From assembly GCA_002392945.1 (NCBI GenBank), contig DGHZ01000006.1, positions 5,089-11,251 of the forward strand: a stretch of DNA of 6,163 nt, written 5' to 3'. The position numbers and the translations under genes were made by a program. This DNA is from Caryophanales bacterium UBA3835. Its GTDB lineage: Bacteria; Bacillota_I; Bacilli_A; RFN20; CAG-826. The notes beneath the pieces were generated by a model. The model ran no database searches, had not been told where the DNA came from, and saw only the letters and a program-made list of their open reading frames with translations. Positions 5,675-6,163 of this stretch are shown here, piece by piece (within the stretch, counting starts at the first letter, position 1; the number at the start of each line of letters is the position of its first letter).

Positions 5675-6163
5675 AGAATATATATCAAAATTCGCTAATG
5701 ATACTGGTTTTATAAGTAGTAATATCGAAAAGGTAATAAGACTCCTTGATGTTTTGAAATTTGTTTTTTCGGAAAGTTCTTTTAAAGATAAGTTGTTATT
5801 AAAAGGTGGCACAGCGATTAATTTAGTTCATACAAATCTAAAAAGACTATCAGTGGATATTGATCTAGATTATTTTGGCTCATTAGATAAAGATAAGGCA
5901 ATCAAAGATAGAGAGTTACTTGAGCAAGAACTGGATTCTTTCATGATTAATGATGAATATGAGATATCTTCAAATTATAGAAGCAGTTTTGCTTTGTTTT
6001 CGAAAATATATAAATATAGGAATGCATCTGGGAACATAGACACGATTAAAGTAGATGTAAATTTTATGGATAGAGCACATTTATATTTTCCATTAATTAC
6101 TACGATCAATTACTTCAATAAAGTGGTAACACTTAGAACTCCCGCCATTGAAGAATTATTTGG
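5661..6163 (+). CDS. abiEii: AbiEii/AbiGii-type nucleotidyltransferase toxin, N-terminal part (3' end outside window)
   Basis: The frame is open from ATG 5661 to the window end, 167 codons; the family is usually about 230-300 residues, so the C-terminal third or more is missing. LLLKGGTAINL (45-55) followed by RLSVDIDLDYF (62-72) is the DNA polymerase beta-like nucleotidyltransferase motif of AbiEii (GG-T...S-x-D-x-D), with G49-G50, S64, D66 and D68 in place. IKVDVNFMDR (129-138) gives the probable third catalytic Asp, D132. LRTPAIEELFG at the edge matches the usual lead-in to the later conserved motifs, which lie outside. AbiEii-type toxins are nucleotidyltransferases, some shown to modify tRNA, that arrest growth and in some hosts stop phage. 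All visible active-site residues are intact, so there is no sign of decay. Paired with the overlapping abiEi. Confidence 0.88.
   Translation, partial: MKYTKEYISKFANDTGFISSNIEKVIRLLDVLKFVFSESSFKDKLLLKGGTAINLVHTNLKRLSVDIDLDYFGSLDKDKAIKDRELLEQELDSFMINDEYEISSNYRSSFALFSKIYKYRNASGNIDTIKVDVNFMDRAHLYFPLITTINYFNKVVTLRTPAIEELF

Noticed and set aside
5612..5812. Antisense open frame across the abiEi/abiEii junction
   Set aside because: It is opposite two overlapping genes with strong family support, and has no start signals.
1..6163. CRISPR arrays, tRNA or rRNA genes, insertion sequences, attachment sites
   Set aside because: No spaced repeats, cloverleaf, transposase, terminal inverted repeats or target duplications were seen on either strand.

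Overview
The window is AT-rich (about one third G+C by eye), densely coded, and uses TGG for Trp with TAA or TAG stops. The protein families (a QueT-type ECF substrate-binding subunit, a lipobox 5'-nucleotidase, an AbiE-type toxin-antitoxin pair, a GYSRGG class-3-lipase-like hydrolase) point to a low-GC Firmicute, class Bacilli or a close relative, possibly a gut or metagenomic lineage. No closer taxonomic placement can be supported from the sequence alone. The standard genetic code fits.

Layout. Positions 1-915 (+) hold the 3' part of a lipase-like alpha/beta hydrolase gene, which runs in from outside the window. A strong hairpin with T-tracts on both sides (930-960) separates it from a convergent queT gene (1000-1572, -). 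A 243-bp divergent intergenic region (1573-1815) carries the queT promoter directly against its ATG, and a promoter for the next gene overlapped by a perfect 9-1-9 palindrome. Next comes a large lipoprotein 5'-nucleotidase (1816-4152, +) with an extra C-terminal region of about 225 residues that I do not recognise. After a 50-bp gap there is a seven-helix membrane protein of unknown function (4203-4874, +). The window ends with an overlapping pair, an AbiEi-type antitoxin/regulator (4940-5674, +) and an AbiEii-type nucleotidyltransferase toxin (5661 to past the end, +).

How the genes relate. The AbiE pair is a clear functional unit: a 14-nt overlap, a good Shine-Dalgarno inside the first gene, and matching families. 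AbiE is a known type IV toxin-antitoxin and abortive-infection system, so it is not new in itself. The nucleotidase (nucleotide or phosphate salvage at the cell surface) and QueT (uptake of a queuosine precursor) diverge from a shared intergenic region, but nothing shows a shared pathway. The most unexplained signals are: (1) three genes (queT, the 7TM gene, abiEi) that lack a Shine-Dalgarno and have a -10-like hexamer 6-8 nt before the ATG, as expected for leaderless mRNAs; (2) the 19-bp palindrome over the nucleotidase -35; (3) the unassigned nucleotidase C-terminal region; (4) the uncharacterised 7TM protein with a buried lysine in its last helix.
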